Source of the DNA: Cacajao melanocephalus
Taxonomy: Eukaryota > Chordata > Mammalia > Primates > Pitheciidae
Direction: 5' to 3'
Length of the DNA stretch: 64,000 bases
NCBI GenBank assembly: GCA_963573385.1
Contig: CAUYLG010065931.1
Coordinates: 59,236-123,235 of the forward strand
This document shows positions 1 through 13,715 of this stretch, one piece after another. The position numbers and the translations under genes are program-made. Every line of letters begins with the position of its first letter. Within the stretch, counting starts at the first letter, position 1. Below the pieces are notes generated by a model. That model was not told where the DNA came from and made no database searches. It saw nothing but the letters and a program-made list of their open reading frames with translations.

Positions 1-762
1 GTACACCCATTCTCCCAAAGGAGCCATTTTCTTTGATCTCATACGGCTATTACATTTACATCTTTTGAACTATAAACTCTGGTGGTACAAAGGTTGGTTC
101 ACAGTTTGTTTACCTCTGAAGGAAAATATATTCTAGAAAGAGCACCAATTTCCATTGGACAGATAAAATTTACTTGCTAAAATTCTCCCTTTATTGTTAG
201 TGTTTGCCCTGCCGCCATGCCCCTCACATTGTTACTCTGGGCAGTTCGTAGCCCTTTGGCTTTGTGTCTAGTAATAATGCAGGGTGCTCAAGGAAATAAA
301 TTCAGTGTGGGTATACTGAAAACAGACTCCCTGACAGCTGTGCTACTGCCTTAAAAGGAGACAGCAATGGATGTGTGGTGTGGCCCTGTCCTCAGAGCAC
401 TCTCTGTCAGGCAGGAGTCACACACTTGTGATACTAATTTTTTTAGGTACCATTGCTCTATTAATATCTAAACAAGCCTTTCACCTTGTACTCCCACTTC
501 TGAGAATTGACCCTAATGAAATAATCTAAAATATGACAAACAGGCCTATGGAGCCTTCCTTCAGATGATCTTACTACCATTATTCTTACTGGTTAAAAAT
601 TGCATCTTAAATATATAACTCATTGTGGATGCTTGGTTAGTAAAAAAAAGAAAAAGAAAAGAATAAATAAAAAAATGTATAACTCAGTGAAAGACAAATA
701 ATGACATGTGTCTGATGGAATGTTATACAGCTGTTAAACACCATAGTTATAAAAGTTATATG

Positions 763-1064
763 CAGCCAGACACAGTGGCTCACACCTGCAATTCCAGCAC
801 TTTGCAAGGCCAAGGCGGGTAGATCACCTGAGGTCAGGAGTTCGAGACCAGCCTGGCCAACATGGCAAAACCCTGTCTCTACTAAAAATACAAAAATTAG
901 CCAGGCATGGTGGCAGGCGCCTGTAATCCCAGTTACTCAGTAGGCTGAGGCACGAGAATCACTTGAGCCTAGGTGGCAGAGGTTGCAGTGAGCCAGGATC
1001 ACACCACTGCATTCTAGCCTGGGTGACAGAATGAGACTCTGTCTCAAAAATAATAATAATAAAA
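763..1064 (+). repeat. Alu, near full length
   Basis: A complete dimeric Alu runs from the left-arm start (a variant of GGCCGGGCGCGGTGGCTC) to an A-rich tail degraded to (AAT)n. It lies in the NUDT3 intron. Confidence 0.95.
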
Positions 1065-1160
1065 TCACAGACAATTGAGGTCCAGTGATATGGAAATGGT
1101 TAAATGAACGATAGTACATCCCTGCTAGATATTATGACATAATGCAGCCTCCTGTATTTT

Positions 1161-1306
<146 letters not shown>

Positions 1307-1339
1307 TAACATAGATTGCTGAAGAAATAGTGTGAAATA

Positions 1340-1616
1340 AGACAGGCGTGGTGGCTCATGCCTGTAATTCCAAGCGTTTTGGGAGGCCAAGGCAGGAGGA
1401 TCACTTGAGGCCAGGAATTTGAGACCCCATTTATACCAAAAAAAAAAAAAGAAGAAGGTGTGGCGCACGTGCCTGTAGTCCTAGCTACTTGGGAGGCTGG
1501 TTCAGGAAGATCCCTCGAGTCTGGGAGCTTGAGTTTGCAGTGAACTATGATCATACAATTGCAGTCCAGCCTGTGAGACCCTGTCTCTGGGGGGAAAAAA
1601 AAAGAAAAGAAAAAAT
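1340..1616 (+). repeat. Alu, old subfamily-like
   Basis: A forward Alu with many substitutions, a short internal A-rich linker and a G/A-interrupted tail. The divergence suggests an AluJ-type copy; subfamily not computed. Confidence 0.9.
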
Positions 1617-1664
1617 AATGTGAAGTAAAAAAGAACCAGTAACAAATTAAAAAGCAAACTCTTA

Positions 1665-1868
1665 GCAGCACATACTCTGTGCCAGGTACTCTTCAGGTGC
1701 TTTGCATGTTAATCCTCATAACAAACTTGTGAGATAGGCCCTATTTATTGTCTGTTATATAGATGAGGAAAATGGAGCAGGAGCACAGCTGCCCAAGCTG
1801 GCATTTATGTGATTGGAGCCCAGCAGTGTGGCTTCAGAGTCCTTGTTCCTGACCATAACACTCTAGCA
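1665..1868 (-). repeat. MIR remnant
   Basis: The stretch shows the ancient MIR core pattern: gccaggtactcttcaggtgc, then aatcctcataac, then gatgaggaaaatggag, then agagtccttgttcctgaccat. Orientation assigned from the usual strand of these motifs; moderately sure. Confidence 0.65.
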
Positions 1869-2229
1869 GAGCTGCTCAGGATTTGGAGCACCTGAAAGCA
1901 TGATCCACATTTAGTTGTCCCAAGATTGCTTGTTTTTCAAGTATATGAAGAAAGGGCAATTGTGCTAGGGTGTTGAGAGTGGACTTTTCTGGTTTATAAG
2001 ATTATGGGTACTTAATACTTTTATAAGAGAAAAAATATAAAGGATTTAAAAACATGCATTTTAAAAGAGTAAGAAAATAGACTGAAAAGTATGAGGCTGT
2101 ATTGAGATTTTTTTCATTTAAAAATATTTCATGTTATGTAACAAATCACTCTTATAAGAAAACTTTTAAATAAGTTACTGATTACAAACCAGCCATCCTA
2201 GCAATTCTGGAAGCTGATGCTCGTGTTGA

Positions 2230-2628
<399 letters not shown>

Positions 2629-2875
2629 TAGCCATAGTTTGCTCTGGAGGACAGGTTTTACACAGTTAGTCTTAGCTCTTCAGTTTCCAGGGTTCTCACT
2701 ATTTTCTACATTAGACATTGATGTCACATTTGAAGCATATGAAGTGTGCTTGCATAAAAAGAAAAAAAGTTTATAGAGGCATTGCTTTAACATTTTCTTC
2801 TACATTTTCTGAAAAGTTCTAGGCTTAGGAACCTTACTGCTCTTGTACTAGTTTCTTTTCTCTCTGCCTCCACAG

Positions 2876-3054
2876 GAAGGAAGAGGGAATGGTTTAAAAT
2901 AGAAGACGCCATAAAAGTGCTGCAGTATCACAAACCCGTGCAGGCGTCATATTTTGAAACATTGAGGCAAGGCTACTCAGCCAACAATGGCACCCCAGTC
3001 GTGGCCACCACGTACTCGGTTTCTGCTCAGAGCTCGATGTCAGGCATCAGATGA
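2876..3054 (+). CDS. NUDT3: NUDT3 (DIPP1) last coding exon, C-terminal 58 residues
   Basis: NUDT3 is diphosphoinositol polyphosphate phosphohydrolase 1, a cytosolic Nudix hydrolase. It removes the beta-phosphate from diphosphoinositol polyphosphates, hydrolyses diadenosine polyphosphates, and has a reported mRNA decapping activity. Only the C-terminal exon is here. After a split glycine codon it reads RKREWFKIEDAIKVLQYHKP and ends SAQSSMSGIR followed by TGA at 3052-3054. The Nudix box (GX5EX7REUXEEXGU) lies in upstream exons outside the window. The ending separates it from the paralogue NUDT4, whose tail differs. The open frame is intact with a canonical acceptor before it, so this is the genuine spliced gene and not a retrocopy. 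Residues correspond roughly to 115-172 of the 172-residue family member. Confidence 0.95.
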
Positions 3055-3570
3055 CTGAAGACTTCCTGTAAGAGAAATGGAAATTGGAAACTAGACTGAA
3101 GTGCAGATCTTCCCTCTCACCCTGGCTCTTTCCACTTCTCCTCACAGGCCTCTTCTTTCAAATAGGCATGATGGGCAGCAGAGAAAGGGTATATTGATAA
3201 TGTTGCTGTTTGGTGTTAAGTGATGGGGCTTTTTCTTCTCTTTTTATTGAGGGGTGGGGGTTGGGTGTGTAATTTGTAAGTACTTTTGTGCATGATCTAG
3301 CCCTCCCTCCTCCCATCCCTGCAGTCCTCTGAAGAGAGGCCAACAGCCTTCCCCTGCCTTGGATTCTGAAGTGTTCCTGTTTGTCTTATCCTAGCCCTGG
3401 CCAGACATTTTTCTTTGATTTTTAATTTTTTTTTTTATTAAAAGATACCAGTATGAGATGATAACCTTTCAAGAATTTGTCGTATAATGTGCTGTACAGT
3501 TCAGTAGGATGGTCACTTTCATTGCAGGATACATTTATCTACACATTATATATTGGACATATAATATGTA

Positions 3571-3576
3571 AATAAA
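3571..3576 (+). terminator. NUDT3: Proximal NUDT3 poly(A) signal AATAAA
   Basis: A canonical AATAAA lies about 520 bp after the stop codon in an AT-rich context. It could give a short NUDT3 mRNA. Motif match plus position; use is not shown by sequence. Confidence 0.6.
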
Positions 3577-4967
3577 TGACTTCTAGAAAGAGAAATTTAA
3601 CTGTTTAATTTTTTAAGGTTTTTTTCTCTTTTAATTTGGGCATTTCTGGAATTGAGAGCCTCACAGTTAATACAGCTTTTTGTTTTTGAAGCTAGTAGCT
3701 GGGGAGGTTTCCCTGTCCTCTCTCTGTTTCCCAGCCAGTAGTTACGTAGGTATGAGAAGAGTTTAGCTACCTTCATAGTGCTCCCAGGACTCATGGCCTT
3801 GCCTTCTTTACGTTGTATTTCCATGCCAAGAAGGAAACCAGAAGAAACCTTTTTTTTTTTTTTTTTTAAACCAAGCTAGAAGCAAATGGCCTCAGCCCAG
3901 ATCTGGAAAAACAATGATAGAAATTGAATTCTGCCCCACATCTTGACAGTAGGGTGAACTGGGTTCTTGGGATTACTTATCTAAAAAACTGGAGCATCAG
4001 GCACTGTTTCTGTCCTGCTGGTTTGAAATCTTTTCCGTAATGCTACTTATTGCCAACAATGGCCTCTCTTCCTGTCCATATATGCCTTACACTGTGCTGA
4101 CCTGGATATCATCCTTGTGCTCTGAAGCATCCAACTATACTTTGCAGGTGCATCGATGCAGTCCTGCCCTGCACTGGGTAACCGTGTTCCTGAAAAGTAT
4201 GTGGGGGAAATTGAGGTGCTTGCTTGTCTTCGTAGTGGTGCGGCACTTGTAATTGCATTATGGAGCATGCTTAGAGCTATTAAATTGGTCTCCCGTCTCC
4301 CACCAGGATACGAAAGGTCCACATGGGAAGCCACGTAATCATTTATTAGAGTGGCTACATAATACACTGGCTCACTGCAGACTCTCTTGTTGGTTTTTTA
4401 TGCAGGTTTCATGCTGGCTTCATTTGCCAGTTGTGTTGTTTGGTTGGGAAGTAAGAGGGTCTTGAGATTGAGGGATAGAAAAGGGTATATACTGCTTGAT
4501 CCCTGGCTTAGGACAGGAGATTGTCTCAGTACTCCAGTGGCATCTCCTTAACCAAGATGTGAAATTAAAATTGTAGTTCTCCATATTTAAAAATTCCAGT
4601 AAAGCACTCAAACTTAGAAAAGCTTTTACTTTTCTCTCCCACTAAAAGAAAGGTATGTATCTTGTAGCCTTGTGTCACTTAGTGTTCAGCACTCCTGGGA
4701 ACATCATTTGGTGAACTTTAAATTTTGCTCTCTACTCTTAGTTTATATCCTTTCTCCCAGTCTTGAAACACAGGGCCAAAGGGCAGTTGTAACCTTGGGA
4801 TACCATGATACCTCTAGGAAAGGAAGTACATCCCCAGGGAAAGGTCCCATTGGATAAGAACAGCACCGTGGGGCTTGAGTCTGAAGGCCAACTTGCTATT
4901 CACACATTCTTCTTAAAAATGAACACTGTTTCTTATCCTCACTTAAAGTATTCTAAAGTTCTGTTCA

Positions 4968-4977
4968 AATAAATAAA
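4968..4977 (+). terminator. NUDT3: Possible intermediate NUDT3 poly(A) signal (overlapping AATAAA pair)
   Basis: Two overlapping AATAAA hexamers (AATAAATAAA) lie within the 3'UTR. No clear GT-rich element is obvious just downstream, so use is uncertain. Confidence 0.3.
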
Positions 4978-5116
4978 GGGGAAAATAAAGTAGATTTAAC
5001 CACATGCTAAGTGAAATTCAAGAAACACATTCTTCCAGATAAATTCTACCTTGATGGTATGGATTTGAAAGTACTCTGCAGGAAAATAGTCAGTACTCTT
5101 TAAAAAGGAACTACAG

Positions 5117-5252
5117 GGCCAGGTGCAATGGCCTCACGCCTGTAATCCTAGCACTTTGAGAGGCCAGGGCAGGTGGATCACTTGAGGCCAGGAGTTGGAG
5201 ACCAGCCTGGGCAACAGAGCGAGACTCTGTCTCAATAAATAAGAAAATAAAA
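5117..5252 (+). repeat. Short Alu/FLAM-like element in NUDT3 3'UTR
   Basis: Only about 135 bp of Alu-like sequence is present. The left-arm start joins directly to an A-rich end after ctgggcaacagagcgagactc, so it is either a free left monomer or an internally deleted Alu. It is the only clear Alu in the 8.3 kb 3'UTR. Confidence 0.85.
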
Positions 5253-8200
5253 CAGAACTGCAGTACTAACAGTCATTTTTACATTTTTTTAATGATCTGA
5301 GTATGTTTTGACTGTGCTAGTGTAACAATATACTACCCCAAAAGTGCAGTTTTGATTGTCGTTGGTGTCTTTGGGTCAGGAAAGTGAACTGTGCCAAGAA
5401 GTATTGTTTAGTGACATGAATGGATTCCTATTAATGCAATTAACTGGAGAGATTGTGCTGATGCTTTCTTAACTGACAAAAGGAGGCTTTGTGCAACATC
5501 AGAATTGTTGAAACTGGTGCTATTTTCTGTCGCGCTGGGATTCTGGTGATCTGGGATTGGTGTTTTTCCTCCGTGGCACCGTAAACACTGTGGCTATCTT
5601 TACCGATGTCATCACAGTCCTTTAATGATAGATTAGTTAGACCCATGGTTGCAATACCTTTATCTCCCCAAAGAAAAGAAGCAAAAGAAAGCACAAAAAC
5701 TACCCTGTTTGCAGAATATTTCATTGACATTGATTTGTCATTAATTCTGCCAGTGCTGATCTCATTCAGGCTTGGTAGAAACAGGTTCCTGTGTTTAGGG
5801 CAGATCCCTAGCCTCTCGCTCACAGTGAATTTGCATGTCCTAGATTCTGGTTATTACTAGAGCATCCATTAAAGTCTACCAAAGTCAGGACAGAAAAAGA
5901 TAGCAGTGGATTTAAAAAATTTTTTAGTTTATAAATTACAGCCATTGGGGAAACACTAATAAGGTCATGTGATCTTATGGCCCAGGATTTTCTCTGTCTC
6001 TCCCCTTGGGTGTGTGTGGGTATGTGTGTGTGAGATAAGGGCTGCCAGGAGGTATCAACCATGTTAGATTTTCTGTAGCCTTCCAGAAACAGTGCAGCCC
6101 ATGAAACAGGAATCTTGATTTTGCTCATAACAAACATAACAGGATAGAACAGTTAGTGAATTGACTGTGTTTTGTTTTCACAAGTGTCCACCACTCCATC
6201 TGCCCTGCATGGAGAGGGCTCTCACTGCTAGGTCTAGGCTGAGCCATCTGGAAGGATCAAAGGGTGTGGGAGTATCACCCCCTCTCCGTCTGCAGAAGGT
6301 CTCGAGGGTGGCAGCACAGCAGGATTTCCGCCTTCTGCACTGCGCTGCGCAGCCCCATGGAACACTGAGGCCTTTGAGGCCTTGCTTCTTGCAGCCTCTG
6401 GGGAGCAGAGTAGGTCACTGCCCTCTGGGGGTGTTTTGCAGTAGTTTTGTAAATGTGTTGCTACATAGTCAAGTTCCTTTGTGGCAATGAAATATTTTGT
6501 TTTGTTCTTAGGAGTCAGCCCATGTAATGCCTCTTAGGCTTTCTTGCTTAGAAGAAAAAAGTCACCCTTTGTGGTTTTTAAAAGAAGAAAAAAATTCTGT
6601 GTCAATTTGTTCATCATCCTCCTTCCCCTTCCCTTTTCTCCACGTAACAGTGCTCATTGGAGGCTCCTGCCAGACCTTTTTAACCAGAGAAGTAATAGGT
6701 ATTTGTTAGACTTGGGTGTACGTTTCGCATGTTATCCTTCACATATTTCACATTTTCGTCTAGTACTTTATTATTGCCTTTGTTGGAGTCCCCATCCTCA
6801 TCTTAAAAAACAACAGCTTAGCCTAAGCCACATTTACTTTTTTTAGTTCACAAAACGGATTTCATAGCCACAATGTGATTTTTGCCACAACTGTGTGATT
6901 TTAATATTCTCTGTTATCGAGGGTGGATTTAGAATTGCAGGAAATACCTGGAGAAATCACAGTGGGATGAATTTTTGCTTGAAGAGAAATAAGAGTTGGC
7001 TGTAATTGATAACACGGCTTCATCCTAGTCCCATCTGCATTTCAGAAAATAGCCCACATCTTTACAAAATACAGGACACTTGTGGGACAGTTAAGCAGGT
7101 ATGGGGAGGGGAGGGTATTATTTAATGGTGATTAAATAATGCAGATGGCCCTTCTGGTTCTTAGTTTTAAAGACTGTGGAAGAGGTCAGACTCGAGGCTC
7201 TGCAGTTCATACTGCCCAGTTGAGGTTGCAGTCATTTATTCTGAGCCCGTTGGATAGAGCCTATCTCTTCAAGGCTGCAGAGGCTTCCAGGATATGTAGC
7301 TGTCTGTGTTAGTGGCTCAGCCTTGCCTCCATCAGGGCACCCACCTAACCTGGAGCAGGTGAGAGCACCCCAGAGCCATCCTTCGTGCTCTGTGGTGAGT
7401 TTTGCAGCGGAGACTTACTTCACCATCTAGGGTAGCTGTGTTTCTGTGTCACTTGAGATACCACCTAAAAATGAAACGTTTGAGATGTTAAGGTTAAAAA
7501 AAAAAAAGTAAATCGGGAGCATTGGCTGCAGTCCCTAAAAGCAACTGTTGTCAGTGCATCAGTTGGCTTGAGGTCATCACAGGTCCTGGGAGCCCAGAAA
7601 GTCTAGGCATGCTCTCCTTTGGAGGCCAGCAGCCTTTCACAAACCCTGCCTCTAAAAGGGCGGTTTCACATTTGACCGTGTTTTTGCAAATAGCCTCAGA
7701 AACTCTTGTCTTTAGCTGATAACCTTTCAGGGATGGGAGAAGCCTACTTGGAACATCTGAGAAAATGTTACCTCTCACCTTCAGATTAATGAGTTTGTCT
7801 TCCTAGTTCCCTTAAAAATTAATAAATAGGAAGGGAATCCTATTTTGTGATGATTTGGGCATACTACTTGAGCTGAGGCTGCTGGTCACATGATTTTGGC
7901 TGTCTCTGACCTGAAGCTTGTGAAGTGAGAGTCATGTCTCTTCCCTGAAGCTTTGCTTACAGTGATAATTTGCTGAGTTTGAGCTTGTCTTAGAAAATAA
8001 GACTGTCCACCTGGGGGAGGAGCTTATAAGGAAGCCGTGTTAACTCAGAATGCTGAAGAAAGGGCTTTTGGCCAAAAAAGTAAGATTAACATCTAGAAGG
8101 TGGAAAGCAGTCATTGCTTTTGTTCCTCCAGCAGTTGGTGGTTTAATAACTCTAGGTTTCTTTTGGTTTATATCCCCAGTTCTTAATACTAAAACTTGTT

Positions 8201-11200
8201 TGACTTCCTATCAGGAAGCACAAAAAAAAGCACCATTTAAAACCCTGGATTTGGGCATTTAAGGATACAACAGCAGCAGCATTGCCATTTGGCCAGGTTC
8301 ATCACCATTCTGATGCCCATCCTTCCACCCTCCCTTTCCTGCCCCCTGAGCCCCCCAGCCAGGCCAGATGTGAAGATTCTATTAATCCATTGATTCAGAG
8401 AACATTAATTCTTGTCTGGAATAATTAGCTACTAAATTGCTTGTTATATGACTGTACCTTTCAGACAACATCTCAACAGTACAGTAAAGTAGCTCTCCTG
8501 GACTTGAGCTTCCAGCCAGGCATTTAGTTCAAACTCTTAAGCCTTTGTGGAATTCCTTGGGGAAAAAAGCAAGATGCCTCAGTGCCAGTGCTGGGCCTTA
8601 AGACTGTACTCCCCTCTCTGTCGGGTGGGGCTAGTGGCTCAGCTTTGGGAAATCATTTTGCCAGTAAGATTGCCTGTGAATCCCTTTGAGGAGTCATCCT
8701 GATCTGAGCCTGTCTTCCTGAGCACTGTGGTGCTGAATTGAAAATGGTAAGCTAAAGCAGTGACTGATGCACATAGCCTCTTTCACCTCTGTATTGTCTT
8801 GCCGAAAAAAACCTTCCCAGGTTAATAAGCCTTGGTCTTTAACCTCCCTTTGTTGGGGAGAAAACGTGTCACTAATGAATGGTCCAAAGGATATCTAGTT
8901 TTGTTTACTCAGTCCAGCAGCAAAACAGATAGGACTTAGGCCAGGGAAGGTAGAGGATGATTATGAAGACACCCAGGAGCAGGAATAAGAAGGGATAGGT
9001 CTGATCCACACAACCTCCCCAGATCTGAAGGTAAGTCTTGGAGAGCTTCCAGAATGCTGAAGTAAAAAGGAGACTTGAAGGGCCTTAGCTTAGTGAGCAG
9101 GAGGCCTGTGTCCTCCCAAGAACATGAAGGGGTTCAGAAGGGAATAACAGGTACCTAAGCTATAGCTCACAGACAGAACCTGCCCGCTCACCCTGTGTGA
9201 CTGAGAGCATTTTTGCTCTGAATTTTCCAAGGGGTCTCTCCCTTCAAAAATCCAATTTACTACCAGAATGTTGTTTAGCCTCTGAGAATCTCACCCTTTC
9301 ACTTCCATCTGTGAATGGACATAGATGTGTTGCTCAGGGAACAGAAACATCAGCGTCCAGGGCCCAGTGGCATGGCGTTAGGTTAGTAGTTAGAAAAGCA
9401 ATCGGCCAACTCGACTGTAAAAGAAGTGAGTGCGCAGTACAGCTTTGTAAATGTCAGGTCTGTTATATTATTTTGTGATTTGAAAACTGTCACACTGGTT
9501 GGTAATCAAAGAAAAGGTTGGTGGTTAGAATAAGTAAAATTTCAGTTAGAAAAATAGCTTACCAGTTTTCCATGTGCTTTATTAAGGAACTCAAGAGTAT
9601 TTCCAGGTGTTGGGAACTGTTGTAAATGGAACTGAAGCAAGTGTTTCTCACCCTCTTAGGTGTATCAGAGAGAGGAGTGGAAGGCCAGCAGTAGCATCTC
9701 ATACTGACTTTTGCCAACCCAGCCTCCATTTCAAAGACTTTGTCTTCTATCCTATCCAATGACATGGTCAGGGATGGGCTCTGAGGAGGCAGTGAGGCCC
9801 CACCTTGGTTTGCTCAGCTGTGGTGTGTAGTCTCCAAACAGCTCAAGGGTTTTTAAGGCGTTTTCGCACATGAGCGCCTTCACTTCACTCATCTACCATC
9901 AGCAGCAGGAAGGTTAACATCCCCGGGACCATTTCAGTTTTAAAAGCGATAAACCAGTATGCTTTCTCCCATTACCGTTGTACCATGCAGATACAGTCTC
10001 CTCTTGGCCAGGTTCAACAGGTGTTTCCAGGGAACCCTGTGGGTTGAGAGGCAAAGTAGCCAAGATGTATTAAGTTTTTCCAGAGGACAACAGTATTTCT
10101 TGTCCCTTTTCCCTCATGCTCATATGTTTTAGCTGAGGCTTAAATAGCCAAGTTGAGTAATGTCTCTGGAACTGAGACAGAGCCAGGGGCCCATGTACCC
10201 AGGGACCAGTCGCCTGGGGAATCACACAGTGGCTCAGACTAGACTGCTCTATCCCACCAGAACTCTGCTGCTCTTCCTTTCCATCAGGACCACCCAGGAA
10301 AGCAAATAAGTTAGCTTCTTATCACTAGGTCACCTGATCCCTTGGGCTGCAGGATGAGAGCATTTGTGGTTCTTCTGTTCAGACAGTTTGTTCATAATGG
10401 TAGAAAGGGGTGGAAAACAGAACAAGCAAGAGGCTGAGTCATTTTTGAAGAGGATGGCAAGGATGACCCCAAATGAGCTCAACAAAACTGAGAATCCACA
10501 GAATGGTGCTTACAGGGAAAGAGAGGTCAGTTGTGGGCCTAAAACCTCTTGGCACCTATTTTGGGTTATGAAACAAAGAGCTGGAGTAAAATTGCCCTTC
10601 CCCCAATCCAAACTCTGTCCAGGATTTAGGAGCTACCCAACCCGTGGGCATATGGTCTTGGTTTCCGTTTTTGGTTTGTTTGCTTTTTTCCAAAACAACC
10701 TTGCTTGGTACTGCATGGAAAGTCAAGCGTTTCTTCCAGCCTGCTCGGGACCACCTGTCTGGGCTGGCCTCTTCCCCATGTCTTCACAGCACTTCTAAGG
10801 AAGATTTTTGCAGTGCTCTCTGGAGCTGAAGGGAGTGGAATTTGGTCCAGAGAAGGCAGAAGGAAATAGTTTTCCTCCTTTTCTCAAGGCGGATGTTCTC
10901 AGGCTTCCTTCACACCTCCTTCCCATGGGTGCAGCTGGCAGTACAGTCAGGTTGTGCGGGAGGGCTGAGAAGAAAGGGGTACCAGTCCAGCTCCAGGTTT
11001 GGTCCGAGACAGGTACACAGCAGATACCATCCCACCTTCCTGTCATAAGAGCAGGCCAGCCACACATATAACCCTTTCCCTACTTTACTAATGTGTCCCT
11101 TATGTGGTACCAGCATTGGGGGCCAGGGAGACTTACCCCCTGCAATCTAGAGAGAATGTTGTTACTACCCATAAAACTTGACCACCCCCACATCCCACTC

Positions 11201-11330
11201 CTTTTTGTAAAAACAAATGCTTAAACCTGTGAGCCTGCCGTTCTTTTTTATGTGTTAATGAGTTTCCTTCCATTTGAGCTGTGTGGGAGGGAAGGGCATT
11301 GAAATTGTAGGTTGTAATCTTGTGCCAACC

Positions 11331-11336
11331 AATAAA
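11331..11336 (+). terminator. NUDT3: Likely distal NUDT3 poly(A) signal AATAAA
   Basis: AATAAA is followed within about 35-50 bp by a T/GT-rich stretch (tttagtgtctggtctcttgtttcc), the usual arrangement at a mammalian cleavage site. Beyond it full-length Alus resume. This is my best guess for the end of the long 3'UTR. Confidence 0.55.
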
Positions 11337-11350
11337 AACCAGTATTTCAC

Positions 11351-12310
11351 ACACATCCCTTTTAGTGTCTGGTCTCTTGTTTCCAGAGGTTTCCCTTGAG
11401 TCCTTCATGTCAGTCTTGGTTTCCCCACTCCTCTGCTGGATTCTTAGGAATTGCCCTAGAAGTCAAGGGTGGGCCCATGGAAGATTTGAATGCAGGGCAT
11501 TCAGGTGAAGCCAGAGGCGGTTAGAATGGGCATTTTGTTTTATCTTGCTCTCCTTGCTACTGGGTGCCCAGAGAGAGCCCTAGTTAGACAGTCAGTGCCC
11601 AGTGCTAAGGAGAGGGCCTGTTGCCCTTAGCTAAGGAGGCTTTATAGGGGGCCCAAAGGAACTGGAAGGGGAAAGAAGTGAGCCGCATCCACAATAAGGA
11701 AGCATCACAAGGAGCTGCTTTCCTCTCTGTGGGGTGGAATCAGGAAGGGTGGAGCCATTTTTTGAAGATGTGTAGTGGTAGGGCTTGCAGGCAGAGAGTG
11801 GGTGGGCATCACCAGTGGGAGAGCACCATTAAGTGAGCTGTGTCCCGTGGTCCCAAAAGGAAGGAACAGTTTGAGCCGTAATGGAAAATAAAGTCTGGTG
11901 AGATCAAATTATGGAAAGCCACAAAAGCCAGTCCAGAGAGTTTGGTCTTATGCTTGATGTGGACCTGAACAGGGCAGTCGTGTGGCATCAGCCATGTCTC
12001 AGGAGGAGCCGGCAGGAGAGCCTGGATTGGAGCAGTCTGGAAGCTGTTGTGATACCATGCCTGATGCTCTGCAGACTCAGTGCACCTAGAAATGCAGAGG
12101 AGGATAGAGAAACAACAATGAACAGCCTGTAAGAGTCAGAAACATCCATCCACCAAGACAAGCTGGTTTCTGGAATAGGACTCTGTTGGCAGCGTCACTG
12201 GTCTAGTATAAGCCAAGGAACCTGATGGAGTCAGTGGAAGAGAATCACTTCCAGGACAAGACTCACACAAATCTCTGTGCCCAGATGGTAATCGGTTGGT
12301 TGGTTGGTTG
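11351..12310. other. Intergenic, mostly unique sequence
   Basis: This lies downstream of the likely NUDT3 end. No gene, RNA gene or clear repeat was recognised. Short open frames are unconvincing. Confidence 0.5.
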
Positions 12311-12581
12311 ACTTATTTAGAGACAGAGCTTTGCTTTGTTGCCCAGGCTGGAGTGCAGTGGCACAATCTCGGCTCACTGTAGCCTCCACCTCCCGGGTTC
12401 AAGCAGTTCTGTACCTCAGCCTCCCGAGTAGTTGGGATTACAGGCACCCGTCACCATGCCTGGCTAATTTTTGTATTTTTGATAGAGACGGGGTTCCATT
12501 ATCTTGGCCAGGCTGGTCTTGAACTCCTCACCTCGGCCCCCAAAGTGCTGGGATTACAGATCTGAGCCACTGCACCCAGCC
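12311..12581 (-). repeat. Alu
   Basis: A reverse-oriented Alu is preceded by a short (TTGG)n run at about 12293-12308 and ends ctgagccactgcacccagcc. Confidence 0.95.
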
Positions 12582-13700
12582 AGTAGTTGGTTCATTTATA
12601 TGATGGTAAACATCAAAGTTACCTGGTTTGTGTACTGGCTGGCTGTGTGGGAAGCCAAAAAAAAAAAAAGCACAGTGTTGGTTACTGAGCAGCAATAATA
12701 GCCTGTTGACTTCCTTTCACCACAGGACAAATTCCCTATCAGTTGGTCAGGGAACCCTTTCCCCCTAAAATTCTGATTCTGCAGCCTTCCTCTGTTCATT
12801 CCATGATGATCCCCCTCCCTTCCTCCATCAAAGGATTCTTCCTTTTGCCAGATTTAGTGTGTATGGTGAGGCTATGAGCTCATACATGCTGAAACTGGTG
12901 ATGTACTCAGGAAGCCATCAACTGGCCACCTCTAAGTAGGATATGAGTGTTCTAGAAACACCCCACTCACCCATGTCAGATCATTATGGACCATTCTAAA
13001 GCTGGTCCATCATCACATATGCATGATGATTCTGTTTCATTCTCAGAGGGTAAATGGCAAGGTTCAGGATTACCTTTCTGCAGTCTGGTCTTCCAATGGC
13101 CTGCAGGACTTCTGGCTAGAGAGAGAGAAATCTAAAGAGATGCTCCAAAGCTTTGGACATGGGTGGAGAGAGGAAATCAGTCCAAAGGACACCAGTGCAG
13201 CTCCTAACATTGTGGAGACCAGCTTTGCACTTCCTCCATCCTTTGTTGACATGCCGGGTGGTAGCTCTGACCGTCTAAGCCAGTTCGAGTTGGTAGAATT
13301 CCTGCTCATCCCCATTCAGGCTGGCTTCCATCTATGGAGACCTGATAACTGTTCCAAGAAAGCCTAGTGTTACAAGCCACGGCCTTGCTTGCTTTCTGGT
13401 TTCCAGCAGATTTCGGCTGTGAAGGGTTTATTTTCTGTCCTTGATCTTGTGACACCCAGCTAACATCTCAGCATCTGAAGATGCAGCCATGAGGTTCCAT
13501 GTTCTGTGTTCTGAATACCAGCAATGTGCTAAACCTAGGACACAGCCCTCACAGAGGCACCTGCTTGGTGACAGATGGCACAAAATGAGAGAGGTGACAG
13601 CCTGGGAAAAGTAAGCCACGTGGGGGATGTGAAGTAGGAAGGAGCAATATCAGAGAGAGCTCGGGTGGTAGGACCATGGAAGAATGGGATGGAGATAAGA
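12582..13700. other. Intergenic, mostly unique sequence
   Basis: I see no gene here. The longest frame (13023-13367, 114 codons) has no recognisable domain and no promoter or splice context. Confidence 0.5.
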
Positions 13701-13715
13701 AATTCAGAAAAGGGA
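13701..13715. repeat. Target-site duplication, left copy, of U4 retropseudogene
   Basis: AATTCAGAAAAGGGA occurs here and again, identically, at 13892-13906 after the A-rich tail. Confidence 0.95.

Larger units (their letters stand above)
3055..11350 (+). other. NUDT3: NUDT3 long 3' untranslated region
   Basis: This follows the NUDT3 stop codon. Over about 8.3 kb it contains only one short Alu fragment (5117-5252), whereas full-length Alus are frequent on either side. That depletion, several poly(A) signals and the lack of any convincing gene suggest one long 3'UTR with alternative ends. Short open frames inside it show no family resemblance and I leave them out. The extent to 11.35 kb is inferred from the AATAAA at 11331 and the return of Alu density beyond it; an earlier end near 3590 is also likely to be used. 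Confidence 0.6.

Noticed and set aside
5440..5823. 127-codon minus-strand frame inside the NUDT3 3'UTR
   Set aside because: No family resemblance, antisense to a 3'UTR, and no splice or promoter signals seen.
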